This document shows positions 32,637 to 46,500 of a stretch of 64,000 bases of DNA, in pieces. Below the pieces are notes generated by a model. The model saw only the letters and a list, made by a program, of their open reading frames with translations, was not told the DNA's origin and made no database searches. The position numbers and the translations under genes were made by a program. The stretch is from Aphis gossypii (lineage: Eukaryota > Arthropoda > Insecta > Hemiptera > Aphididae), in NCBI RefSeq assembly GCF_020184175.1, contig NC_065533.1, positions 63,526,351 to 63,590,350 of the forward strand, in the 5' to 3' direction. Within the stretch, counting starts at the first letter, position 1, and the number at the start of each line of letters is the position of its first letter.

Positions 32637-35600
32637 CTGAAATCACAAAACCATTATTATCAATTTTTATGATATTTAGCCAATTCGTTTAAAATGAAAT
32701 GATTACTATTATATTATACATAATAATAATTGGTTTCCAAGCCTCCTTCTATCCCCCTTTTAACTATTTATTAAACGGTTATTCAAATTTTTAATTTTTT
32801 GATGAGGTATTAAATAAATTTGTTTTTTTTACCATTTCCGTTTTTTACTATAAATTATAACTATAATTATTAGTTTTCTACAGAAACTTTACGCGTCTAA
32901 TCTAAATTAAAATTCAAACGAGTAGTAGATCCTAACCAGATAAATCCATTTTATTCGAAAATTCAATTTTTCATGAATAATTGTGTAGAATCAAATTACA
33001 TACATTAAGGCGCAACAATCAGATGAATCTAATAAAATATAAAAGTATTATTTTATGATGGAATGATGAAATTAGGTTTAACTTGTTTTATTTTATTTTT
33101 GATGAAACAACCAGATAAATTCGGATTTGTAATAACTCATTCTTAAACTTAAGGTTCTGTTTTGTTGCTACTCATAAGTATTTAAATTATAATTTTAAAA
33201 TGTTGTATAAATTTTATTTAGTTACTATTAGTAAGGTATCTTTGAAAAACAATATGTCAGGCTCAGCAAACAGATAATTCATAAGTTGCATAACGTTGAA
33301 CTACTTTTATCTAAAAAAAAAACCCAAGTTACAGTATTTATCATCATACTGATATACATTACAAATATCAGTTGTATTCATTTTAGAATTGATTAAAAAT
33401 AAAACGTAATTTATCAGCCTTAACAATTATAAAAAGTAAATTTATCTAGTTGTTATTCCAAGCCTTTCAGTTCTATAATTATTCAACTAAATAACACTGA
33501 CATTTAATAAGTATAATTAGGTATATAGTTATTGATAAAGTCAATAGTACAATATTACTTAATGAAATTGGACATTTTTTGAAAATTTTAAAGTTTTAAT
33601 AAATTAAAATTATTACGAAATTGTGTTCAAAAATCTATTATAGGCTCCATAGTCATTTAACCCTATTAATACTTTATTTATTAACTTTTTTCATTATTAA
33701 AAATGTTTTATTTTTAATTGAAAAAAGAAAAATAGTTTTTTTTCTAAAATCAAATAAAAAAAAAATAAATATTATAATAAAAACCACAGTTTAAGTAAAT
33801 CATTATTATTATTATTAAAGGGGAACTGAGGTTGAAAATGCTTGGTAAATAACCCTATATATTATAAGAGTGTATTATATTTTATTTGTTGTATAAAAAT
33901 CTCTAGAGAAATTGATTGTTATAAGAGATTTAGTTATGAGAAAGAAGATTAATATATTTATGAAATATATTTGTACGTTAGTCCAATGTTCAGTGTATTA
34001 AAAATATTATTAAACTATATACCTAGGTCTAAATAATATAACGTTCAGTACGCATTTTGAGAAACTAAAATAAAATATTACACAATTTATTTTTACATGA
34101 GGAATATTCCAATTACTAAAAAATGACTCATATAGAAAAAATAAAATATTATAAACAACATATTTTAAAAATGTAATTATATAACAAATATTATAAACCA
34201 ATATATATTTTTTTAAAGCATTTTATATCTTAATTTGTATATTATGTATATTGTTTATTATCCATATGTAATGGTACAATCAAGTACTTATTTTTGAACA
34301 GAAAAGACTAAAAGACGATTTCTATTGAATTTATTGACCTTGTTTGGAACTTTAAACGTTTAGGTTTAACTCGTTGGACTGTTGAAATGAATACAATGAT
34401 TATATGGATGAAAGATGTATTAAACTGTGTACTTACCAATACTATACTTAGTGCTGTACAACAAATGCTTATCACAGTAAAATATTATATTCGATAATTA
34501 AATTGTATCGTTTCTAAATTATCTAATAAAATATCTTTCACTTGCTTACTCATTAATTTATAACTGTAAGTTAGGGGAAACATATTAAAAATTGTTTGCT
34601 GGTTTAAGGATAAAAACAGGTCGAAAACATTTGAATAGTATGTAGGTACGATTTAGAACATTTTATTGAATTTCAGACAATTTTTGATCGCTTTCAGCTT
34701 TTAAAAAAAAAATATCTTAACTCGCCAAAACTATTACACGGCCGCTGAGAACAATTGTGGGGATTATTTTAAATATATAATGAATACAATTTTAAAGTTT
34801 CTTTGGCGTGTAATTACCATTGAAATGAGTAGTTTCTATATAAATATATATATTATTGTTATATAATTCTCAAGATCAGTACATTTATTTCCGACCAATG
34901 TCGTTTTAAATACCTAGAAAGCAAATATTTAGAAATTATTCTAATAATATTTTATTAGGTCCAGTTATAATATCTGAATACTTTTGAAATACCATAAATA
35001 ATATATTTATAACAAAATTAAATATTATTTTATTCAAATACTTGAAAAAAATAATACTCTTACCATGGCTACATTTGGCTAAACTTACGTGTTAATTAAA
35101 ATAACAGAACGATGGTGTCCGTTTCATGAAACAAATAACTAATATGTGTGTGTGTGATTTTAAATTTTTTATCATAGTAAAAATAAAAATAAATTATAGT
35201 TTTATTTGTCGTATGCAAATACGAGTTGAATATAAGTATTATAATATAGGTAGCATATAGGTCAAATGTCTTTCGTCATTGAGTAGGTTACTTTAATTTT
35301 CAAAAATTAACAAATTTAAAAACAACAATAAATTACCATATTAGAAAATTGATTATACATAAAGTTGGTATATCAGGCAATATGTCAAAGGATATTTTAT
35401 CATATACAGTGAAATCACTATAGAAAAAAACTATAGGATAAATAAAATATTTCCAAATTATATATTACTATAATATAATATATTATATAAATATTATTAT
35501 TATTTCTTCAAATGAGTAATACAGTTTTATATAACGTGAAATTGGAATTGAATATGTATTATTGACAAAGAACTTTTACTAAAAAGACTAGAAATTTCAA

Positions 35601-37301
35601 TATTACTTTACGTGATACATAACACATAAGTATGGAATAAAATCAATTGGCGATGTATATATTATATTATTGTTATGCATTAACTAGATAGTATAGGCAT
35701 TATAATAGGAACAATAAATTTTTTTTTTCAAGTTAAGTAGGTACTTGTTAAAACCAATATCTTTTACCATCCCAATTTTATTAACTCTGAATGAATGAGT
35801 TATAATGAAAAACAATTATCTGTTTAAAATTTACACATTATAATAGAATAAAACATATAATATAGAGAAAATAATTAACTATTACACTCAGCCGATAACA
35901 ATAATAAACAATCTGAGTATGTAAAAAATAATTTTCATGATCGGAAATACAACAAAACCTAAACGGAAAACACATTAGTAATATGATATGGACGTAGCCC
36001 GTAGGTCATACGACCGGCAGAAAAGTAATTTCCAATACTTTCAGTCGCTACCGGTGAATTTCGTTATATACGGGTCATAAATTCTTTAATGGCATACCGT
36101 CATCTGTCGGTGATTATTGTCGAAGTGACGAGTGTGAAAAATATCACCCGACTTCTGCTGAGTATATAATAGTATTGTATTATTACAATTTAGTAATAAT
36201 GAAGTCAGAACCTTTCAACTATTGAATATATCACACATAATATTTAAATAAAATACATCTCACACCTAAGGGGGGTAGCCCATTCTATTAATAACACAGT
36301 ATGGTTTTTTCAATCCACTAAGATCGATTAATATATTAAAAGGTCATATCGCATTGAACTATAAAAGCAAAATATCTATACACTTATAAACTTGTATATT
36401 ATATTGATTCAATGAAAGTCACTATTTTATTGTAATACATATTTCAAAATATAAAATTGCAAATCAATTTCAATCAGGAACAAGACTTTTTTTCTAAAAA
36501 TGTTAACGTTTAAATTAATGAAGAACCATCGAATAAATATTTTTTTTCTGATCAACTAACAAGCACTCAAAGTTTCCACAACCAGATTAGTAATCTCGAA
36601 GACTATCAACGATCCATTCTCTTTCGCACAGAATCAATCAGACGGCTAAGTGAAATAAGCAGTAAGTAAGCTTTAGTTCAAGTAAAATATTGATTGATAT
36701 TTTAATAGCAATAGATTAATAGATAATAATTTTAAATTAAAATAAAATAAAAATATTTATTTTAATGTTTATTAAAATATTATGTTATTTAAAACGTGTT
36801 ATTTTACAAATATTATTTTATTGTTTGCTATTGAACGTTACTAATAATTATAATCGATTGTGCATTTTATTTTATCATAGTTTGTTTAGTGTTTGATCGT
36901 TTTTCTCAGAAAATCTTAATCAAATGCTTATCGTGATTTTGATTTCTATTAATTATTAATTATTATCATGATTGCAGTTTGAGAGTAAATCGAAATGTTA
37001 AATAAAACATACGTAAAACACTGTTTGCATACTATTTGGTACAGTTATAATATTTAATTTAATTATATTGGTATTTTTTATGAAGTAAATTTTGATGATC
37101 TTAATATTAGAAATAATAATTATAAAAGATACAATATCAGTGATCGCGTTTGGTGATCCATTATATCATATATTATTATGATTTGTACACATAGGTGCAA
37201 CCTAACCTCAATACCTAATTTTTTTCATATCGATTCACGGATCTAGTGACACAGGTACATGGTCAAAGCTCAATATATTATTATATATTATAAGTACTCA
37301 C
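32637..37301 (-). other. Intron between the two synaptotagmin-like exons (4,665 bp)
   Basis: GT (37301-37300) and AG (32638-32637) bound it on the minus strand. It holds AT-rich sequence and two less AT-rich islands, about 36000-36170 and about 36545-36665. The second ends, on the plus strand, in a strong donor-like A|GTAAGTA (about 36660). Neither contains a frame that would fit between the flanking exons in phase 0. Confidence 0.6.
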
Positions 37302-37515
37302 GTCTTCATCGGCTTTGACATTCATCAGTGACTTTGTCACATTCCATCCTCCTTGTGCCACTGCTGCTATGTCCTTGTGCAGCAAGTGCTCAGTGGCACT
37401 GGCCGTGGACGAAGATCCGCCGTGGTGATGGTGGCTGCTCGCAGCCGCTGACACATCATCAGCACTAGCAGCATGCCCGGGCTTCGAAGACGATCCACCG
37501 CCAAAGTTTGGCGAG
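37302..37515 (-). CDS. Upstream exon of the synaptotagmin-like gene: low-complexity cytoplasmic linker
   Basis: The minus strand shows TTCGTTTTACAG|C as acceptor and GAC|GTGAGT as donor, enclosing 214 nt: one base completing a codon, then 71 codons, leaving in phase 0. The first half is Gly/Ser/Ala/His-rich with an HHHH run and an FGGGSSS stretch. The second half, ending HKDIAAVAQGGWNVTKSLMN then VKADED, looks ordered and amphipathic. There is no membrane segment. The strong codon-level G+C, the good splice sites and the phase match to the C2A exon support membership in the same gene as the linker between membrane anchor and C2A. I do not recognise the sequence by itself, so assignment to Syt7 is inferred from position and phase. 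Confidence 0.65.
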
Positions 37516-40500
37516 CTGTAAAACGAAAACAATGTCGATCAGACGCGATTTTAGGGTATAGCAGCAGTTCACATATAGGTTGACTGCAAGCACAGTGCGT
37601 TGCACCGATTGTGAAAAGGCGGAAGAGTTAATGAAAATAATCAACTCAAATTAAGTTAATTGATCACAAGATCGTTAATTTAGAAATTAATATGAAAAGT
37701 AGTATGAACTTAACTCTGTTTAAAAAACGTTTATCTATTTTTTTTAATTAGTTCTATGATCTTCATGGATCATGCACAAAAAAGTATTTTGTGACTATAT
37801 TACAATATACATACGTAATATTATTTTCTTAGTAAATATAAAACAAATTATAATACTAATACTGTTATAATTGTAGTAGACATTAGATAATTGTTATTTT
37901 ACAACTTTGATAAATTGCAATATTATGAATATTGAATATATACAACTATTAAAACCGATAGTTTATAATATTAAAATGATGGATTATATTTCAATTAGGT
38001 AACTGAAAAAAACTAAGTTATTTAAATAGTCATTTAAACTAGTTAAGTTCTTAAGTTAATAAAAAAAAATATTGGAAAATTAAATAACTAGATAATGGCC
38101 ACCTTTGCTATAGTGCATAATACTCATAATCATTCAATTGCGGTCGACCTTCACGTTTTATTGTGTAGGTATTTTAAAATATATATTTTTTTAAAAAAGC
38201 CACAAAAAATAACAAGAGTTATTAGTATTATACAGAAAACATACTACGAGGGTACGATTCATACAAAAACTATTCTCTGGTAAATACGGATAAAATAAAA
38301 AGACTAAAAAGAGGTCGCTTGGACGATTTCGATGTAGAAAATTGCGATTAGGTCAACATGATTTATCGTTGTATTATGATTCTAAAATTTGTCGATGTGC
38401 TTTTACTTAACAGACGACATAAAAGTTTTTTCACACATTTTTTATCGACCAAAGTGTTCTACGATATATTATAATACACTATACCGATAGTTTGAGATAA
38501 ACAATTCAACAACAATAGTAAGTAGGTTTGAGAGGGGTGTTATTGAATTATTGCACTTATAGCCTGACAGTAGGGAACTCCATAAGATCGAAAAAAAAAT
38601 GATTTTTAATTTATATATTTGTTAATATTATATTATGTATATTTGTTTATTTTGGTAAGACCTTCGTTTTTTTTTTTTTTTTTTTTTTATTTTTATAAAT
38701 GTTTAACATATTATATTAACTCAAAAATGTTATTAATAGAGTAATTTGTTAGATCAACCAACATTTCAAATCATTATTACATGTAAAATTTACATATATA
38801 TTATAATAAATATTCATACATTATTACTTTCAAATTATTTAAAATGTTTAAAATTATATATATTTAAAAGTCAAATTATCAAAAAAAAAAAAAAAAACAC
38901 TAACAGTCAGCAGACTAATAAAATTACACTTTGGTCGAAAACAGGTTATTAGTTTAATATGGTCTATTAAGCACTAAATAAAAAAACTCAGGTTCTACCT
39001 ATTCGATTTATTTGATAATCATACAAATACGAATACAAAAATTTCTTTACGCTTATAAAAACCTGAACCACATTTTATGAAAATACTTTTGTAGAATGCA
39101 AGTGCATGTTTGTTGAATAAAAAACTAGATTATGATAACACATTATTACATTTTGCAGTATATAAACTCTTGATAATTAGTTTTAACTTTAGAACTGTAA
39201 CAATAGATTAACCCTTGACAAACATGGACAGTACAGCAAATGGAATTTTGTAATCTCAATATCACACTAAACATGTTTATTTTGCTTTTTATATTTTATC
39301 ATCCTATATTTATCTCGGCCTGCTTAATGTTATTAAATACTTTTAACGATAACATATTATTTTAATGATGTGTTTTCAAAAAAAAAAAAAAAGACAAGAA
39401 TAATACTTTTGAAAATGCTTTACTAGTTTTATTCATCGAGATATCATGTGACGAAATAAACACTATATTTCTATGGAAAAATTATTATTATACAATATTT
39501 TTAGGTTAAAATCTAAGTTTTAATTTTGTTTTATAGCTTGAATACAATCAAAACCAAAAGCATTCAAACCCGAGTTAAAACCGTCATTGAAATCTAAAAA
39601 TTCAAGAACCGTTCATAAAACTCAATTCGAAGAAAAATAATTTAAAATATTATAAATTATTAAAGCATTTATAATTCTAGTAAAAGTTTATTTCTTAAGA
39701 TATGAAATATTATTTTTAATAGACAAGTTTTAAAACATTTTTTTGAGACCGGAACCAAAACCAAAAAATTTCAAAAATCAATCTTAAAAATTCTTATCAG
39801 AAGATGTAAAAGTCTATTCATAAAATTGAAACCGAAATTGTTAAAACTTGAAACTTTTTTCAATTTTTAATCTTTTTATGATCAATGTTATAATATTTTT
39901 ATTTTTATTCTATTCGTTTGAAATAATTTCAAATTGAAATGTGTCAAATTAATATATTGAATAGTAAACTCACTAAATAACCTGGTAAAATACAATTACA
40001 GTATCATAGGTACAAATGAATCGAATTGTATGCAATAATGCTTTAAGTTCGTTTATTTGACGAATAGTTAGCAATTACGGTATAATATAACAAGATTGTC
40101 ATTCTAGGATTAAATTTAAGCAGCAATTATATAAATTAACTGCCAAAAAATAAGACGATAAATATATATTTTTATTGACTAACAGTAATGAATTGCACGT
40201 ATAGACGCTTTTTTTCTAGAAATTCGATGCTTTTTACTTGGTACATATTGACTGCATACAATAAAACTGTTAAAGCTGTTATAAATAAATTGTAATTAAA
40301 CTTTTCTATAGAGTATAGCTATATTTTGAATAAAAAATAAAGCGTGGTTATTGAATTTAAAACATAGCATTTGAACAAAAATGTGGAGCAATATAATATG
40401 AAATTCATAAAAATCTATTAAATAAAAGGCGCGCATTACTAAATATATTTATCTTGTAGAACAATAAATACAGTTTTCGACATTTTAAAAAATTTCAAAA

Positions 40501-43500
40501 ACCATATTTACGGCTGCATTTGATTAGTAATTATTTTTTTGTTTTGGTTTATCTCAAAATACACTTCTATTGTGCTAAGCACACAACACTGACACAGCAA
40601 AAACTAATTAAACGGGCATTATCCACAAAGATCGTTTGTCATCTGTCGCAAGTTTGGTCATCTTAGGGTCGACGTCCGTCCGTCCCCTTGTTCTTGACAA
40701 AATACTCAATGGGACACCTGCCAATTTCAGCGGTTCTTATAACAAATAGGTTTTGGGTACCCGACAAAAACTATGACAGATCAAATAAAAAAATAAAAAT
40801 AAAAGCGAAATGAAATAAAAATAAATATCTTTATTTTTTATATTTTTATGAAATACATCACCGGCTGAGTCTCATGATGGATTTTTAGAATTGTCACGAT
40901 ACACGTATATAATAATACACTGTCGTGCTAAACGAAAAAAATCATTGTAACTCCTCGAGGAGTGTTGGGAAATCAACGATATAAGTTTAGACGTAAATAA
41001 AAAAAAAAACCTCGTTCACAAAATCTAATCAACAAAGTATTTTAAAACTCAATGATTTCCAAATAATTTTATTTAGTATAGAATCAAAAAGATATTTTGA
41101 CCAAAATAGATATTAAATAAAGATTTTTTTGATTGGTAGAGTAAAATAAAGCATTGACGTTAATATATAACTTGCGTCGATAAATGAAAAAAAAACTCAT
41201 ATATCAAGCAAATATTATCATAGATAAAAAAAATAACAATTATTAACGAAATCGCGATTTTAGAGATAATAATATTATATAATTTTAACAGTAGTAATAT
41301 TATAATATTATAAATAGTCCAATGTTACAGGCGTTGGAGCAAAACATTTGGAAAATTTATTAAATATAAAATGGATATGTTTATATATTAATTAAAATCA
41401 ATCTGAGTACACAAATATAAGATAAATTGAAGTTTGAAAAAATATCGATGGACTGTCATATTAAATAGGTAAAACATAAAATCCGTTCTATTGAACGCAA
41501 ATCTTCAATGTTATACGTTTTCTAGACAGAGATAATAAATAAATCAAATGATTTAAGTTTTGTAACTCTACACACAAATATGTATTATGATATATATTAC
41601 TAAAATATCAGAAGATTCGCTGCAGTCTGCGAAAAATATTTTTTCGCAAAATTTAATATTAGGTATATACTTTGTCCATCAATAATTGGATTGATCTAAA
41701 TTTAATCAGATTCTCTTTAGTTACTTATTATTTATTATAATTTCAAAAAAATATATTTTTTTAATTTCTAAAATTTTAAGACCAAATTTTAAAAAAGACG
41801 AAAGTTAAAATTTAATGAACTGAGTGGGTTGTCTAAACTGTGAGAAATTCTGATTCATTTTAGAAATTTTATCGCTTTGATCTTAGTTAAATTACGAAAC
41901 AGAGGACAAAATATGGGTAGGTAGTAGATGCTTGCCTATGTGTACAAACTACAAAATGACTATCGTCAGCATTTTCTTCGACAAAATTATTTCGGTCACG
42001 CCGACATATAGTATCCGTTACATAGACATGACATCGATAGGATAATGTTGTTATAATATAATTAATATTATTTTGAATTATCGCGTGTTTTGGCATAATA
42101 TGATATTAGAGGTTGAAACATAATATTATTAATCTCTTTAGACATCATCTAATACGCGCAATACTATTTAATTTTGTATAATCACTGGGTGTGATTTTAA
42201 CTGTGTCAACACGCGCGTTTAAGATATTATATTTAATGTTATTAGGTAATCCAAATGATTGATGCGCTATAATCTACGAGTACAGTAGAAATGTTTATTA
42301 TGTGCCACGTGTGCGTAAAACTAGTCATGCGCAAGATTATTGGTGGTGTTCTGTATGATATAAATTGACGTTAAAAGTGTTCAATTAATTGAACAGAATT
42401 GTGTGTACATAATAATATTATACACTCTGCGATATTAATTGATATAACGAGAACACAACGTCATAATAATATTATTACATAATAGCAAACAGCCGGATGT
42501 AAAATATTATCGGAATGACGGAATTTGGAATAGAAACAGCATGGTGAGGTTCACAGCACAAATCGAACGAAATTCAATCGATTAATAACAAAGTAACTGA
42601 TAAGTTTCATTTGATTCTTGGATATGTATTCACCTGAATTGAGACTGGTGAGTTGATTCTTGGTAAAATAAGAGGTAGTGTGTCGAGTTAATTCTCTTTG
42701 TGTTGTATGATTGGAAAACAAGGGCAAAAAACTATTTATGATGGACAATATGAACTAGTAAAAGCAAATAATACTTCATTAGCAGAAATTATTTTTGGAA
42801 TAACTATCGCGTTTCAAATTTATAAATTTCTATCAGCAGTCCCCTGACTATAGTAATATTTGCACCCATATAATAATATAATATCTAAGTAATCGTGAAT
42901 TAGTTTTTAATAATTATTATGACGTGTTTTAAACTATGGCTTATAAGTTATAAGTCATTGTTTTTAAGATTTCGAGTATTTGAACATATAATTGTAATGT
43001 TTAACGTTATTATACGTTATTTTATTTTTAATTTTCAGTACGGCTTTAAAAAGAAAAAAAAACAAAACTGTAAACATCACACAAATTGAATGTAGAAATG
43101 AGAACTAGTTAAACTATAAATATTTATGTATATATCTCTTTAATATTTGAATATATATAAAAAAAAACTATTGATAATACAAGTTGACAATTTTAAATTG
43201 CTTGTATCTATAAGATTTTAAAATAAAAATTGTAAAATTTAAATTTTTCATTGATATATAGTGAAAAGTTTCATAAAAATAGTGTTAAAATAATGCGATT
43301 CATATATTATTATAATAATATGTTAATTATAGTCTCTTCATTAATTTTCAATAATGATACTTTTTATTTAATACCATTTAAATTTTTTAACATTTTCTGT
43401 TATAATACTATAAAAAAAAAAAAAAAAACATTTTGAAAACCAATTGTACATTCGTTGATTTAAAAACCAATTGTTTATCGTTATAATAGTTTTTAATAAT

Positions 43501-46500
43501 CGATGGATATCTTACATATTTCATCGATTTTTCTTATTGAAGACAACTTTACTTTACTGCTTAGTATACTTATAGTTAGAATAATAAACTAATAGTTTCA
43601 TTCAAGTACATTTTTTATTCCCAAAAATAATAATTATTGTTATACTTTAGACAAAGGACCAAATCGTTAAACAAAATTTCAAATTGTTGTTTACAAAATA
43701 ATTAACAAAAAGTGGAGTTGAAAACATTGGAAATAATTAATTATTATCGATAAATATAATAGAAATATAAATAATATATTGTCATAAAATTTGAAGAAGG
43801 TTAACTACACCGTACGACGTAAAGTCCACCACGAGTATTATATCCATGTAATATGTATATTGTATAAGATTTTTTTTATACATTGCAACAGGTTCCCTAT
43901 AATAAAATATCGAATGTTAAATTCCTAATAAAATTTGAATCGTTAACGTTACAATTATAATATGTAATTATTTACACTCACATACTTTGAAAAGTTTGTC
44001 GATATTATAAGGAATACTATATACCTACTTACTTCTTATTGAAGTGTTATAAGATGATATTTTATAAATCTACGCAATCTGTGTCATATTACTCATGTTA
44101 TTTAATATTTAAATATATTATGTGTAGGTAAGTCAATGCAACTAAACAAACTTTGAATAACACTGAAAGTACATACGCTTAATGCCAAACTATTAATATT
44201 CAAGTGATGCGCGAAAATAAACAGACTATTATAATTTATAATACTGAACAAACATAAATATTCTAAGAAGATCGAATTATTAGCATACATGAAAGGGATA
44301 TTGTGTAAAACACTACAAATATATTGCTTAATACGGACGGCTCGAAGAAAACACACATTTAATAACTTTATCAATATTTAATGTTGCTATAATACATTTT
44401 GCCTAGGAAAAGAAATTTCAAACAAACATAATTATAGTGTACGAAAGTTGGAATTAATAAATTACACCAATCAATTTTGGCTTATCATTTACTTGATATA
44501 AAATGTTAAATTGTTTCTACATACATATTTTTTTTTTTAAATAATTTTATTTTCATGTTAACACTTTTGATTGTAATTAAATTAGGATTATAACTTGAAC
44601 GGTATTGATACCATGTGTGGAGTATTTTCATATACATCCTCAGTTGATTTTCGTTTTAGACACAACTAATTGTCGATATAATTTTCACACATTGACTTCA
44701 TGTGATAACAATCTATATTTTTGTCAGTAATATTATTATCGTTCTCATTGGCAGTATTAAAAAAAATAGTTTATACATTTTATGCATCATAACATTACTA
44801 CTGTTTGTTACACTTAAACCCAACTAAAGTTTTGATTTTATTACTATGTTATTACTGTAAATAATGATAATTCATAATTTTTTGGTTAAACAAATCTTTA
44901 TTTTTTTTTAAAATTATTACATTGGTCCATAAAAGTGTAAAATCAGTCCAGTAATCTAAAATTATTTTATTTGTTCTACACAGTAATTTAATAAATATAA
45001 TATTTATTTAAACTTTTAGGCTTTATCGAACTACCAATAAAAAACGATTTTAATTATTCAGACCAAATGTATTTTTACACACACGGATAAGAGATTACTA
45101 AAACTCAAAATGATTTATTTTTGCAACAAAAATCATAATTTTTGTTTACAATGTTGTACTTGTATGTTTTATTGAATAGTAGTAAGTAATTTCCTAATTA
45201 CTATATCTGTAATACATGACAAGTCAATTTTGAATTAATTTAATTATAAAAATCCATGCTTCTTCATTTTGAATTTTTTATGTTTATTTAATTAAGGAAA
45301 GAAATAAAGATTGCCTTATTTTGATAAGAGACGTTTTAACATAAGAAGTCTCAAATGAAAGGTTAAATCTGAGAAATAATAAACTGTCACATTTTTGTTT
45401 GTGGCACGAATTTATAATATTATTTGGTTTAAAATAGAAACATTTTGACATAACTTTATTTATTCTGATGTCAGAAGTTACACTAAATTTCTTAATACAA
45501 TATTAATAAACTCCAGTGTTACAACAATTAAAGCTTTAAAACAACCCGTTGGAAAGCATATTTGATTTTGAAATTGAAGTTAATTTTTTAATTGATCTTC
45601 AGATAATTGAAAAATAAGCTTTTTTTGCAAACTTCAAAAATATTATAAGAAAAATAATGTTTTTTAGATATTAAGAAGATTTTTAAAACCATTCATCATT
45701 ATGTTTTTATTGTAATATATTTGTTATCATTTTTGATTTTTACCGTTTATAAAAGTTATCTATGTACTACTGAGATGACGACAAAGCGATAGTTAATTTT
45801 CTTTTGAATTAACGAAAGAAACACGTGCTATTGTTGTAAAACATAATATTATTTTCATTTTAATTTTAATTTAGTTCAGAATAACAAAAATTCCAGGAAA
45901 TCGATGTTTGAAATAAAAATATATATACTTGATCTACTGCATTGTGTCTCTGTTTAAACCGATTTTAACAATGATTCAAAATAATAATGTGTATTATCTT
46001 GTACGATCTTGAATGAAATATGATAAAATATATTATAAGATTCTCTAGTTTATTACATTCATTGTTTCTGTTACAACAGTTTCAAAAGTATCTTTTTCTT
46101 GTCTAATTAAATTCATTATATTATATATTTTATTTTTTTAGTTTTCTGAACTTCAGACGGTACTGCTGTGTATTGCTGCTTTATTATGCGTTTACCGGAG
46201 ACGAAACTTTATGTATAGACGTTTGTCGAGAACAGTTATCCGGAATTTTGTACTTGAATAACTACAACATTTAAGTATTAAAGCATTCTTGACTGTTGTA
46301 GATTTATTACGGCATTGTGGTGTGAAAGTTAAACTGTAAATATGTATATTACGTATCAGATACATGTAAAATGTGCATATAGTTTAAGAGATTTAACTTG
46401 CATAATATTGTTTTGTAATCATACAAATAAACACAAATAGCGAGTGGTGGAATTTTTTACAAAATTGTTTACATACTATCACACAGTATGCCCACATAAC

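Noticed and set aside
34433..34470. Minus-strand acceptor and donor pair enclosing about 17 nt, considered as a microexon between the two synaptotagmin-like exons
   Set aside because: In the required phase 0 it reads CAC TAA, an immediate stop, and the two larger exons already join in phase.
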